Shown here piece after piece: positions 42,690 through 53,686 of a stretch of 64,000 nucleotides of DNA. The notes under the pieces were generated by a model. It did not search any database, was not told where the DNA came from, and worked only from the letters and a program-made list of their open reading frames with translations. Each line of letters starts with the position of its first letter. Within the stretch, counting starts at the first letter, position 1. Source of the DNA: Protopterus annectens (taxonomy: Eukaryota; Chordata; Ceratodontiformes; Protopteridae); contig NC_056739.1 in NCBI RefSeq assembly GCF_019279795.1, forward strand, positions 11,524,968-11,588,967, given 5' to 3'. The position numbers and the translations under genes were made by a program.

Positions 42690-43110
42690 AATATATTGAA
42701 TAATAAAAACTATCACATTTGTAATAAAGATTACTATTGGAATTATACTCTCCAAATGAGCTACTCATCTTTAACTTCAATACCTAAAACAATGATTATA
42801 ATATTCTCAGAAATACATTATCATTATTTTGAAGTTTATTCTCTTGGAAATCTCTATAAAATTATTTTATCACTCTTAAGAGAATTGAAATTATACACAA
42901 AAATATATATTAATTGTTGCTGGAGGTGTAAATCCTTAATCAGACCAGAATGCCATCATATGGTTTATGATTGCAAAGTGTTCCAACCTTTTTGGGAAAA
43001 AATAATGTTTCCTGCAAGCATTATGGTTTGATAAATTTATATTAACTAACATTTTGGTTTTGTTTAATGCTCCATTTCCTGGATGCATACCCAAGTCTCA
43101 GTTCACAATT
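42690..43110 (+). mobile_element. L1-clade LINE ORF2, 3' end fragment
   Basis: The end of an open stretch reads INCCWRCKSLIRPECHHMVYDC followed by KVFQPFWEKI. This corresponds to the Cys-rich C-terminal segment of L1-type ORF2 (CWRC......H.WW.C......FW..I). The upstream residues fit the region between the RT thumb and that segment. The fragment is short and 5'-truncated, and no poly(A) tail is visible. It lies on the opposite strand from the ORF1 remnant near 24 kb, so it is a separate insertion. Confidence 0.6.
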
Positions 43111-43869
43111 CTCTGGAGCTTGTTAACTGTTAAGAAAATAACTACAACTACTTAAAAAATGAGGTTACTCTTTAATTTACAGAATTTATAAATCTGTCAC
43201 TTGTGTGTGTCAAAAAGAAATGTCTACTATTAAAATAAACAAAATAACCACATAATAAAACTACTTGATTAAAAAATGAACTCATTAATAGATAAATATT
43301 AATTTAGATTCTACAGTCAGTTTATACTATTTGGTTGTTTAATGGAGCTTGCTAATGATTAGTAAGAACTGATCTAGGTACTTGCGTAATTAGTAGTTAT
43401 TTGTTTTATTATGTTAATGTGCTTGTTCGTGTATATAACATTTCAACAAAACATTATAAAAAATAGCTAGAACTAAAGATAATTTGTTGAATTACAACAC
43501 ATATGAAACTATGTTCTTTAAAGAATGAAATGACATGATGTTTTTCCAAAGTACTTTTGAATGTCCATTAAAGAACTAACTTGGCAGGTAAAAGACAAGA
43601 AGTTTACAAGTTTGCAATTTCTTACAAACTTCTTTGTAAATGAGTAAAAAACTTTACAGTCACTAGAACATTTTCAGCTGACCAACTAGCAAACTCAAAC
43701 TTTAATATAATTCCATCATAACTATCTTTTAACAGTAATACTCAAAATAGCACTCTCAATGACTTTTATAAGAAATTATTCACAAACAAATCCAGAAACT
43801 GCTTAAAAAATAAAAACACAGTAGGTGCCAAACTCTCCAAAATTTAACCAGCGTTTTCAGAAATAGAAG
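43111..43869. other. AT-rich spacer, nothing recognised
   Basis: About 760 bp, AT-rich, with no exon-like or repeat-like feature I can defend. Confidence 0.4.
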
Positions 43870-44560
43870 CTGCCCTTCTTTCTAAACCATAGCCTATATG
43901 TTTCAATGTTTATCTTACAAAAGGAATATATTCATCACATTTTAAGCATGCATATATCATATTACTTCCCAAGATACATTTTCCACTAAACTAAAGAACT
44001 ACAGACCTATTGCTGATTTATGTCCAGATGCTCAAGTGCTTGAAGAAATTTATATACTTTTAAATTTCTGGCCACATAAACAAATACTGATTCAGTGCAT
44101 GCACAATACGACTTTTTTAACAGCTTCAGCACAACGTCTGCTTTTACTCACCACATCTATAATAATATGAAAAATAGGATACTAACAGATGAGGTTTTAA
44201 CCAATATGACACACAGCTTTGAATTAAAAGACTTGCTTATATAAGCTGGAAAAATTCTTGTTTGGTATTTGTTTAATTACATTTTTCAAAAGATATCTCT
44301 CAAATAAATTATACCAAGATCTATGGTGATTTCTCTATTAGAAATTAGTCATCTAACATGTAGAGTCCATCAAGCATCAATTTTAGATCTTATTCTTTTC
44401 TCACTGTTTCTAAATTATATTAGACAAGACCTACTGACCTTAAACATATCTGTGCATGTAGACAATTTGCTAATGTTGAATCCTGCAATACATTTGAAAA
44501 ACTGCCCCAAAACTGCAATTAGACTTTACTATCCCTTAGCTCTGGATAACTCAAAATAAA
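43870..44560 (+). mobile_element. L2-like LINE reverse transcriptase fragment
   Basis: Plus-strand sequence carries RT blocks of the L2/CR1/Rex1 group in degraded form. They are LTKGIYSSHFKHAYIILLPK (usual form GIFPS.LK.A.V.PLLKK), KNYRPIADLCPDAQVLEEIY (NYRPIS.LP.LSK.LEK), and near 44360 CRVHQASILDLILFSLFLNY followed by VHVDNLLML (V.QGSILGP.LF.LY...., then YADDT). The catalytic box has decayed (VDN for ADD). Multiple frame breaks are present. The 5' endonuclease half is absent here. Confidence 0.65.
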
Positions 44561-45139
44561 CTATCAACACAGTCAACGTATCTCAACAATCACAATAATA
44601 CCTGGCTTATAGCCACAGTTCTCTTCCAAAATGATCCCTATTATTATACCTTGCTGGAACTTAATTTACAAGCTTCAACCTCTCCACACAAATTAAAAAC
44701 CCAAATTAGAGGGTTAGATCCCTGACTATGGCCTTAGTAACTTGAGCATTTGATGGCACAGGGAAGGAGGATGAACATGCCCATGCTAGGGGGTTACTTC
44801 ACGTTACATGCATATTGGATGATTTGTGTGGTGGGAACCAAAGAAACAACCATGTGGCATCTGCTGTAGGTGGACAAGACAGTCCTGTTAACATGTTGTG
44901 CAACTGACAGGAGGGACAGCTCTGAAGCCAATCACATGTTTCACCCACAGGTCATCATGGCAGTGCATGCAAGGAGGATAGAGCAAACATAAAAATCTCA
45001 AACCATCCCTAATGGCTGCCTACATGATTGCCCCTTCCAGATGAACCCTCATGTCTGGTGATGAAGACTGAATAGGTTGATTAATCAGAAGAGGGATGAT
45101 AATCAGCAGTCACTGAAGGGGGAGGCAAAAAGGCAAAAT
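44561..45139. other. spacer, unassigned
   Basis: About 580 bp. No coding match is seen. It is less AT-rich than its neighbours and may be repeat-derived. Confidence 0.4.
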
Positions 45140-45985
45140 AAATATATAAAACCTTAATCAACCAATTACCTCTGGCATCTAATACATATAAGAAAATGAT
45201 ACTCCTAGGTGATTTTAATACAAACCTGTTGAACTCTCTTAAACATATTAATGCTTTCCTCACAGATCTAAACCTTAAGCAAACAGTGAAAACCCAAACC
45301 AGGCTTAATTTAACAAGTAACAAGACCTTGTAATTCCAAACTCACTTAATTATATATCCTCTGTTAATTATCTTGCCTCTTTATTCAGTGTAGCTTCACT
45401 TTCCCTACCTCTTTCACACAGCATCCCTCAAACTAACTACCTTTTGTCTAAAGACAGATCGTAGAATATATGCTATAATAGCTGAGTTGCAAACCACATT
45501 TTGGTCTCCAGTTCTTAACAACTCAGACCCTTTAGCGGCAGCCTGACTACTGGCAAATAAGCTGCTATAGCTGCAAGATAAATGCTTCCCTGTATTTTTT
45601 GATTTTTAAAATAAATTCAGCTTGGCTAAACTAATAATGGTAACAAAATCCAAAAACAAACGAAAAGTTTTTTTTTCTAAATAACTTACCAAAAAATGCA
45701 GCTAGGAGGCACAAAGATATTTTTCACAAATTTTAACAAACTAATTGTTTTAAACAATGTATGCAATACTTCAAATAAGTCAAACATATAACAGGCTGTC
45801 CTTTAAAAAAACCTGATCCCTTATCCTCTAATGACTTCTTAAACAAGTTTAATATACTACTTTTAGCCACTTGCAACCCATCGCTTTACCTGCAGAACCT
45901 TCCTTATGCTATACTGCTCCAAAACAAAAGTTAAAGATAAAGAGACATTACTTTAATAAATCTGAGCAGATACCCCCAGGGGATG
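45140..45985 (+). mobile_element. L2-like LINE endonuclease and linker fragment
   Basis: Plus strand MILLGDFNTNLLNS is the GDFN catalytic motif of APE-type LINE endonucleases. It is followed after the usual spacing by FLTDLNLKQTVKTQTRLNLT (family: FL..LNL.Q.V..PTR.....S.TLID). A later stretch with EAQRYFSQIL resembles the linker (KR.YF...L) between endonuclease and RT. Several stops are present. It lies downstream of the RT fragment at 43.9-44.6 kb, so the order is wrong for one element and two insertions are more likely. It ends near element D. Confidence 0.62.
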
Positions 45986-46209
45986 ATGGGTTTCTACTGT
46001 GGTTTATTACTTAAAATGGAGAACCAGTGTTGCTAGGGTCAAAAGGGGGATCACAACATAACTTAACTCTCTGCATCAGTAACTTTTGCAATAAAGTACA
46101 GCTGTATAAGGTGCACTTACTCACAAGAGCAGATGTTTGAATTCCATACTGCTGCAGCAACCCTTAGGGAGAAAGAGGTTGTTTCCCAATGCGGGCGCAA
46201 CAACCATCA

Positions 46210-46228
46210 ACACAGACACACAGACACA

Positions 46229-46281
<53 letters not shown>
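46210..46281. repeat. (CA)n microsatellite in the ITR of D
   Basis: CA tract, imperfect at its left end, inside the left ITR of element D. Confidence 0.96.
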
Positions 46282-46284
<3 letters not shown>

Positions 46285-46560
46285 CCTTTATGACTGCTGA
46301 TATGCTAATCCCAAGGAGGGAAATCAGCAGTCACAGTGTAGATTTCTTCAGGACTTTTTTGTCCATACCATGAGAGAAGAGCTTAACAATCCTGAAACAA
46401 CCAACCAATAATAACAATAAAACATATAAAGTAGAAACAAGCACAGCCCTATCCCAACTACAACTACATACAAGGGCAGGGGATGGATGGTGGGTGTAGC
46501 TACTGCTACAGTGAGGAATTCAAACATCTACTGTTATGGGTAAGTGAAATTTACATAACT

Positions 46561-46577
46561 ATACTATGTTCATCATT
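46561..46577. repeat. target-site duplication of the SINE, left
   Basis: ATACTATGTTCATCATT, identical to 46925-46941. The duplicated target is itself part of the ICR of element D. Confidence 0.93.
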
Positions 46578-46924
46578 AGGGCGGCCACGGTGGTGCAGTG
46601 GTTAGCATTGCCGCCTCACAGCAAGAGGTTCTCCGGTTCGATCCTCAGCTGGGGTGCCTTCTGTGCGGAGTCTGCGTGTCCTCCCTGTGGTCGTGTGGGT
46701 TTCCTCCGGGGGCTCCGGTTTCCTCCCACATCCCAAAGACATGCTGCAGGTGGATTGGACACTCTAAATTGGCCCTAGGTGTGCGTGTGAGTGTGCCTTC
46801 TGTGGAAGGTTGGGCGCCGGGCTGGCAACTCGACACCGTAAAACTCCACTGCCATTCAATGTGCGGACAAGGTGATCCGCTGTGGCGACCCCTAACCGGG
46901 AAAAGCCGAAAGAAGAAGAAGAAG
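46578..46924 (+). mobile_element. tRNA-derived SINE, V-SINE/DANA-like
   Basis: A 347-bp SINE with pol III box A (GTGGTGCAGTGG) near its start and box B (GGTTCGATCC) at about 46634. It has the GC-rich central block GGGTTTCCTCCGGGGGCTCC and the phrase CCCAAAGACATGC. Its 3' part reads CCGCTGTGGCGACCCCT ... AAAAGCCGAAAG and ends in GAA repeats. Box-to-tail order and wording match the zebrafish DANA / V-SINE type. It is flanked by perfect 17-bp direct repeats (46561-46577 and 46925-46941), so it moved here by LINE-mediated retroposition. It sits in the ICR of DIRS element D. Confidence 0.88.
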
Positions 46925-46941
46925 ATACTATGTTCATCATT
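46925..46941. repeat. target-site duplication of the SINE, right
   Basis: Identical to 46561-46577, directly after the GAA-repeat tail of the SINE. Confidence 0.93.
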
Positions 46942-48338
46942 GCTACTGCTGCAGTAGCCCTTAGGCTACAAGGGTTTATTTTAAAAGCCTGTTCAACCTG
47001 GGAGAAGGAAGGATGTGAGTCCAGGGACCCCAGGAGATTGGTACTAGCAAAGTTCAACCTGGACCTAAAAAAAAGAATCCAGTTTGCAATGCTTTGTAAA
47101 AATATGTACAGAGGACCACATAGCTGCCTCTAGAATGTTTCCAGAATCCACCCTTTTCCAGTATGCCAATGAAGAATACAATGTTCTAGTAGAATGTCAC
47201 TTGATACTGCCTGGAATGGACTTACCATGATGGAAATAACAAAAGACAATAGCTGAGGACAACCACCTGGACACTGGCTGATAGACAGAGAGTGTTCCTT
47301 TTTCGCCTGTTGATATAAAATAAATAGCTGATCAGCTTTTCCAGAGGGCTTAGTTCTGTCAAGACAGTACCCGCCTACACAAGTCCAAAGTATGCAGAAT
47401 CCTTTTTCCCCAGAATTTAGGTTCAGGTCAGAAAACCGAGTGATTGATGGCTTAATTCAAAATAAAGTCTGATTCTACTGTGGGCATGAATGAGGGGTTT
47501 GTTCTTAAAGAGACCCTATCCCTGAGGAAAATCAGGTAAGGCTTACCCATCATGACAGCTTGCAACTTGTAAGAGCAGTGATGAGTACAGTTTTCTAAGT
47601 CAAGAATCCTAAATCAGATTAACGTGCAGCTTCAAAGGCTGTCACAGGCAAAATCTCCAGCACATACCAGCAATTCTAAGAAGGAGCAACCTGCTTACAA
47701 GGAAGTCTCAGGTGTAAAACTCCTTTCAGAAGCTGTTTTACCACAAATAGAAGAAAAAGGAGGATTTGTGGGAGACATGCTGAAATGACCACAAGATGGA
47801 ACCTTTAAAGAGGAAAAAAAGAGAGGCCAGAAGAAAGTAACTCATGCAAATATTTGAGCACCAGTGTTATAAAAATAAATCCCTGATGGCCCCTGGTTAT
47901 TGGTTAAGCAGCAAATAGAAAATCACTTCCAATATAGGAGCTTCTAGTAGCAGGCTTTCTTTCCTCCTTTAGTATGATGCAGCATATACAGTACAGTTGT
48001 GCACACCTACCATAAATGTAGATGTTCGAGTGTCTTCACTGTTGCAGTCATGACTGTAGGGTTCTCCCCTGCCGGCAGGCAGCCCTCGGTCGGCCAGAAT
48101 CCCAAAGTCTGGGTCCGGCGTCGGCTGTTCAACCATGCTCCCTGATGTCAGAGCGCCAGGAGTATAAAGCTGACAGCCGACGCCATCTTCTTCAGTTTTT
48201 CTTGCCCCAGATGTCAGTACTCCCAAAATGAAAAAGGTCCCATAACCTTTGCAAATACACCTCAGAAGAAAGGTGAAAAAAAAAAAAGGAAATACACAAA
48301 AGTAAAAATAAGAGGGGACAGGAGGGAGGGAAACCCAG

Positions 48339-48440
48339 ACTGCAACAGTGAAGACACTTGAACATCTACATTTATCGTAGGTGTACACAACTGTACTATG
48401 TTCATCGTGTTTCACTGTTGCAGTCATGACTGTAGGGTAG
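48339..48440. repeat. internal complementary region of element B
   Basis: The first half is an inverted copy of the left outer end (TGAACATCTACATTTATCGT and flanks). The second half is an inverted copy of the right outer end (ATGTTCATCGTGTTTCACTG). The layout is the same as in element C although the sequence is unrelated. Confidence 0.9.
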
Positions 48441-51418
48441 AATCCCAAAGCTGAAAGAAAGGGAGGTGGTCATAAAGAGGAAGGGGCGGCTAAAAGGCCC
48501 TGCAAGACTGCAGAGGCAAAGCCTGCCCTAGACTTAGAGTAGAGAGGTAGACTGTAGTGCTTAGAAAAAGTATGCACTGAACTCCAAGTTGCAGCTTCCA
48601 AAATGTCCTTGGTAGGAACTCCCCTGAGGAAGGCCGCAGAAGTGGCAGCAGCTCTGGTGGAATGAGTCCGAATACTCCCTGGGATTTGCTTTCCATGGTG
48701 AGAATAACAAAATCTGATTCCATGAGCAATCCACTTAGAAATGGTCTGTTTTGAAATGGCTTTACCTTGGGAGCTTGAAGCATAAGAAACTAACAATTGC
48801 TCTGATTTTCTGATGTCCTTGGTTCTGTTCAGGTAAAAACGTAGTTGTCTGTGTACATCCAAGGAATGTAAGATCCTTTCCCCTTTATTTTGAGGAGTGG
48901 GGAAAAATGTTGGCAAGTGGATAGTTTGATTTAAAGCCACTTTAGAAACCACCTTAGGCATAAAGGTAGGATTAGTCCTCAAAGATACTTTGTCTTGATG
49001 AAAAATAATATAAGGTTCCACAGCCATAAGAGCTTGTAACTCTGAAACTCTCCTGGCAGAGGTTAGGGCTAACAGGATAGCTGTCTTCCAAGATAAAAAC
49101 TTGATGTCAGAAGAGGCAGCAGGCTCAAAAGGAGGCAAAGTTAGTTTTTCCAAAACATAGTTGAGATCCCAAGCAGGAATGGGAGGAGATCTAGGAGGTC
49201 TTAAGTTCTTAGCTCCTCTGAGAAACTGTCTCATGAGCTGGTGGGAAAAGATGGGAGGGTCTGTATTATAATGAGCAGAAATAGCAGAGGCATGTATCTT
49301 AATGGAAGAGAAAGAGAGACCCTGATGTAAGAGATCTGTCAAGTAAAGTAAAATGAAAGTAATGTTAGGAAGAAGAGGATCAGAATCCTGAGCCTGCATC
49401 CAGGAACAAAATCTTTTCCATTTTCCTGCATAAGATTTTCTAGTGCTGCGACGTCTGGCTTCTAAAATGACATCCATAACCTGCTTGGGCAGTAAAGAAG
49501 AAATCAAAGGCCCTGGATTAACCAGGCCGCCAGGCTGAGAGTTCTGACGTGAGAGTGTAGAACCTGACCCTGATGTTGGGACAGAAGGGTCGGAGACTGA
49601 GGTAAAACCCAAGGGGGCTCCAGGCATAGGTTTTTTAGAGTTGGATACCAAAACTGCCGAGGCCAATTTGGAGCCAGCAAGATTATCATCTTGGGCTTGT
49701 CCTGTTTTATCTTCAATAAAACCCGTGGAAGAAGAGAAAGAGGCGGAAAGGCATATCCCGAGAGGTTCCTCCAACTGAATGACAGGGCGTCCACTTTCCA
49801 AGCTTCTCTGTGGAAAGTCCTGGTGCAAAAATTCTGTAGTTGATGATTGAGATGGGATGCAAAGAGGTCTATGTGAGGACATCCCCAGACTGCTGTTATC
49901 ATCCTGAATATTTTGGTGTCCAGCATCCACTTGTGTGGATCTGAAAGGTTTCTGCTCAGACTGTCTGTCAGGAAGTTTTGTTTCCCTGGTAGAAACTGAG
50001 CTTGAAGATCCAGATTGCAAGCTAGAGCTGTGTTCCATAGATCCATGGCTATTCTGCAAAGGGTGTAGGAATGAGATCCCCCTTGCTTGTTTATGTACCA
50101 CATAACTGTGGTGTTGTCTGTCCGTATTAGCAGTTGTCCTGGTTGTAAAAGATTCCTGAAGGCCAATAGAGCTTTCTGAATGGCTAACATTTCCTTTAAA
50201 TTGATATGCAGGTGTTTCTGATCCTTTGTCCAAAGACCCTGCAAACAATTGCCTTGAAAATGGGCTCCCCAAGCATAATCCGAGGCGTCCGTGGTTAGAA
50301 TTTGAGTGGCAGGAGGCAGATGGAAGGGCTTCCCTTTGTTTAGAGCACATGCCCTGGACCACCAAAGAAATTCCTTTTGAAGGCAAGGAAGGACGGAGAT
50401 CAGTAAGTCTAAACTGTGGCAATGCTGAGACCATACACATTTTAGGTACCACTGTATTTTGCTCATGTGTAGTCTTGCATATGGTACGAGAAGGATGCAG
50501 GAGGCCATGTAACCCAAGCCTGCAGGAATTTCCTTGCAGATAGTTGAGTTAGAGTTGCCAAGGTTCTGAAAGTTGAAGCCAGCTGTAATTGTTTTTTGGA
50601 TGTCAGAAATGCCATCTGGGTTGTGGTGTTTAGAAGTGTCCCCAGAAAAGTTATCTGTTGTGATGGTGTCAAATTTGACTTTTTTATGTTTACAGAGAAT
50701 CCCAGGAACTTGAGGAGTTTCTGCACAAATTCTAGATGCTGGAGTAAGACATCCTTGCTGTCTGCCTGAATAAGACAATCATCCAGTTAAGGGTAAATTT
50801 GAATACCCTTGAGTCTGCAGTAAGCTACTACTGGAGCCAGGCATTTGGTGAAGACCCTGGGCGCAGTAGACAATCCAAAGGGCAGCGCAGAGAATTGAAA
50901 GTGCCTCGATCCGGCCTTGAACCTGAGGTATTTTCTGCGATCCTGCCTGATGGGAATGTGTAAATATGCCTCCTTTAAATCCAAAGTTACCATCCATGCA
51001 TCTTTGGACAGCATTGGAAGTAGCTGCTGTAGTGTAAGCATCTTGAATTTTGGAATCTCTAGAAAGGTGTTCAAGATCGACAAATCCAGAATGGGTCTCC
51101 ATGAGTTTTGCTTCCTTGGGACTAGAAACAGCCTTGAGTAAAAACCTTTTCCCATCTCTGAAAGAGGAACCAGTTCTATGGCATTCATAGCCAAAAGAGC
51201 TTCCACCTGGTTTAAGGCCTCCGTCCATTGATGTTTTGGAAGGTCTGGCCATCCGCTTGGCCTTGGCAAGGTATGAAAATGGAATTTGTAACCTCTTAAA
51301 ACCACATCCAAAACCCATTTGTCTTGGGTTATCTGAGTCCAATTTTGATAAAAAAAGAGAGAGTTTTCCTCCGAGAGGGGCTTCCAGGTAAGAAGTTCCT
51401 GTAGCCCAACAGAGGGAG

Positions 51419-53248
51419 TCATTGAGTTTGTTTCCTTTGAGATTGTGACCTGTCCTCTCCTCCCCTAGGGGTGGAAGCAGTCCACTGTCTTGGTCTATAA
51501 GCAGCTTGTGTTTGAGGCCTCCCTCTGGAGCGTCTATATCTACCCCTCTGAGGCCTGTCTGAAGTGGGAAAGGACCAATTTTTTGAAGGCCAATTCCTGC
51601 TAAATCTAGGTGGCTGTACTTGTAAGAAATCTTTAACTGTTTGCATGGATTTCGCTTTATCCTCCATCTTTTTAATCACCTCTTCAGCTTTTGATCCAAA
51701 TAAAACAATATGCTGAACAGGAGCATCCAATAATTTAGCCTTTACTTGTTCAGGTAAATTTTGTTCCTTTAGCCATGCATGCCTTCTAATGACTGTGCCA
51801 GAGGCCACGGCCCTACAAGAAGCCTTCAAGGCATCAAATCCACAGTGTAAACCATGCTTCCCAACCTGTTCAGTGGCATGCAATAAGTCATGTAATTCCT
51901 TATCATCTGCACAGGCAGAAATGGAAGTAAGCTTTTGTTTTAAGACAGACAAGAGAAATTGCTGGTATTTAAGCATATGAAACTGACAGTTTAAAGCCCT
52001 AATGGACAAAGTAGCAGAAGTGTACACCTTTTTGCCCCATCTTTCTAAGGATCGAGAATCCTTCTCAGTAGGAATGGGATCTTTGGCAGAAGCGGCCTTA
52101 ACTCCCTTAGGGCCCTGAGAAATGGTTTCAGGGTCCGCAGCAGGGTTCTTGTATAAAAACTGATGGGAATCAGGAACCCTGTAATATCTATCAGGCTTAA
52201 CAGGAGCAGGAGGAAAAGAGTCAGGGGTTAAGTTAGCCTCTGAAAAGGCATCATCCACAATATCCAAAACAGGAGGAATAGCCAGGGGTCTATGTTGGGG
52301 AAGAAGAAGAAAATCTCTCAGTCTTTTCTTGGATTCCGAATACTCCTGTCCTTCCCAGTGGAAATGTTCTCTCATTTCATGCAAAGTTTCCCCAAAAGAG
52401 AAATCCTCAGGGGGAGAAGCTGAAGGAATGGATTCTTCAGCATCAGAATCCTCATAAGAAGGGAAAGAATATTCCTGATCAGAAGAAGAAACTGAGGAAA
52501 CAGAAGCCTGATCAGAGGAATCATAATAAACATCCTGCCTTGGCCTTTTGTCTGGAGAGGGATGAGAACCTCTAATTATAGTAAGTAAATCCTCCACCAT
52601 CTTGAGTAACTGTTTCTGTGACTTGGGAGCCAGATCAGAAGAGGCCTGTGTTGAAGTCTTTGATTTAGAAGGAGTCTTTGCCTTTGTCTTTGGCTTTGCC
52701 TTTACTAGTAGCTGAGTAGGCCTGAAAACCTCTTCAGAAGCCGGTACCTGCACAGTGGCTCCGGACCTATCCGAAGGAGCATTGTCCGAAGGTCCTGCAA
52801 CAGAAATATTTAAAGGCCTGGTTGGCTCCTCATGAGAGTCCGTTTCGGCCGTCGGTTCTGAAATGGCCGACGACAGGGGCTGCAAAAGCGCCTCACTGAC
52901 GACGGCCGAACCTAAAGCTGGCTCCGCTTGTGCGCTATCATCAGATTTGGACCTCGGAGGCCTGTCTTTATCCTTGCGATGTTTGTGAACTCCGGTAGTC
53001 GGGACCGTATCCAAAGACATTTTGTAGTTAAAGCGCCTACCGAAGTAATTAAAAGCAAAATCGTACCTTCGCTTAATTGTACGTTGATTGAATCTAGCAC
53101 AAAACCGACAACTAGCTACGTCGTAGTCAGGGCCCAAGCAAGGAATACAGTAAGAATGAAAATCCTTATGAGGTATTTGCTTCCCACATGAAATACAATT
53201 ATTAACTTTTTCTGACATCGGAGTGGAGCAAGAAAAAAGTTTCCCCAA
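51419..53248 (-). CDS. element B: gag-like protein
   Basis: A 609-residue frame. The N-terminus has the module C-x2-C-x9-H-x2-C-x2-C ending in C-x2-C (CISCGKQIPHKDFHSYCIPC, then CRFC). A Lys/Pro/Ser-rich linker and an acidic Ser-rich tract (DSSDQASVSSVSSSDQEYS) follow. Next is a helical region with RWGKKVYTSATLSIRALNCQ and AWLKEQNLPEQVKAKLLDAP. It ends in an Arg/Gln-rich basic tail (RPQRGRYRRSRGRP), plausible for nucleic-acid binding. Overall order matches gag of element C, but the sequence is very diverged. It starts immediately downstream of the leader and slightly overlaps the RT-encoding region. Confidence 0.82.
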   Translation of the reverse strand: MGKLFSCSTPMSEKVNNCISCGKQIPHKDFHSYCIPCLGPDYDVASCRFCARFNQRTIKRRYDFAFNYFGRRFNYKMSLDTVPTTGVHKHRKDKDRPPRSKSDDSAQAEPALGSAVVSEALLQPLSSAISEPTAETDSHEEPTRPLNISVAGPSDNAPSDRSGATVQVPASEEVFRPTQLLVKAKPKTKAKTPSKSKTSTQASSDLAPKSQKQLLKMVEDLLTIIRGSHPSPDKRPRQDVYYDSSDQASVSSVSSSDQEYSFPSYEDSDAEESIPSASPPEDFSFGETLHEMREHFHWEGQEYSESKKRLRDFLLLPQHRPLAIPPVLDIVDDAFSEANLTPDSFPPAPVKPDRYYRVPDSHQFLYKNPAADPETISQGPKGVKAASAKDPIPTEKDSRSLERWGKKVYTSATLSIRALNCQFHMLKYQQFLLSVLKQKLTSISACADDKELHDLLHATEQVGKHGLHCGFDALKASCRAVASGTVIRRHAWLKEQNLPEQVKAKLLDAPVQHIVLFGSKAEEVIKKMEDKAKSMQTVKDFLQVQPPRFSRNWPSKNWSFPTSDRPQRGRYRRSRGRPQTQAAYRPRQWTASTPRGGEDRSQSQRKQTQ

Positions 53249-53522
53249 TGGGGTACTTAGCTTTGAGTGGAGAAGAAAGTCTTCGGACCGAAGTATATAG
53301 AAAAATTCGTCAGGAGCCAGCCGACCGGCACATGAGAACTGCTATCACCGCACGGCAAGATAGACTGGAGAAGATGGCGTCGGCTGTCAGCTTTATACTC
53401 CTGGCGCTCTGACGTCAGGGAGCATGGTCGAACAGACTTTGGGATTCTGGCCGACCGAGGGCTGCCTGCCGGTAGGGGAGAACCCTACAGTCATGACTGC
53501 AACAGTGAAACACGATGAACAT

Positions 53523-53686
53523 CTGTGAAACAAGTGCCTAAAAGTTTTAAGACTGAATCATCCTGGCAGTCAGCTGATGATGACGACTAATGGGATGTAT
53601 CAAACTCCCCCTGACTTGTGTGAGTAGATCCAGACTCTGAGGAAGCTTGTAATTGTTTTTGTCAAACTTCATAAGAAGGGAGAATG
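53523..53686 (-). mobile_element. element D, middle piece between B and E
   Basis: 164 bp of element D sequence. On the minus strand it reads LPQSLDLLTQVRGSLIHPI, closely matching the stretch between methyltransferase-like segment and YR in element B. It is the part of D that lies between the insertion points of B and E. Confidence 0.75.

Larger units (their letters stand above)
46096..47989 (-). mobile_element. DIRS-like element D, 3' part (host of insertions)
   Basis: The 3' end of an old DIRS-type copy whose further parts lie at 53523-53686 and 59979-61008. The left ITR starts at about 46096 and contains a CA microsatellite. The ICR is at about 46500-46975 but is opened by a SINE. YR sequence occupies about 47000-47989 and resembles element B more than A, C or E. 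It is broken many times. Total reconstructed span in the genome is 46096 to at least 61008, because B, E and F lie within or against it. Confidence 0.78.
47990..53522 (-). mobile_element. DIRS-like element B, few breaks
   Basis: A well kept DIRS-type copy of a different lineage from A, C and E. The left ITR is about 47990-48200, the ICR 48339-48440 and the right ITR about 53360-53522. On the minus strand gag occupies 51419-53248. RT is at about 50480-51422, RNase H at about 49947-50290 (TTDAS, TDNTTVMWYINKQGG), a methyltransferase-like segment at about 49626-49890 (IDLFAS ... LLAPNWPRQFW), and YR at 48470-49500 (TSARRVSELQAL, HSTRAAATSA, final HY). It has about three or four breaks, so it is young relative to D, which it interrupts. 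Confidence 0.92.

Noticed and set aside
43870-45985. One L2-like LINE covering both the RT and endonuclease fragments
   Set aside because: On the same strand the endonuclease lies downstream of RT, the reverse of LINE order, so two separate insertions are more likely.
46566-46957. Plus-strand frames of 70-119 residues
   Set aside because: They are chance frames through the GC-rich SINE.
48470-53248. Long minus-strand frames as a host gene with introns
   Set aside because: RT, RNase H and tyrosine-recombinase motifs, flanking ITRs and an ICR show a DIRS element.
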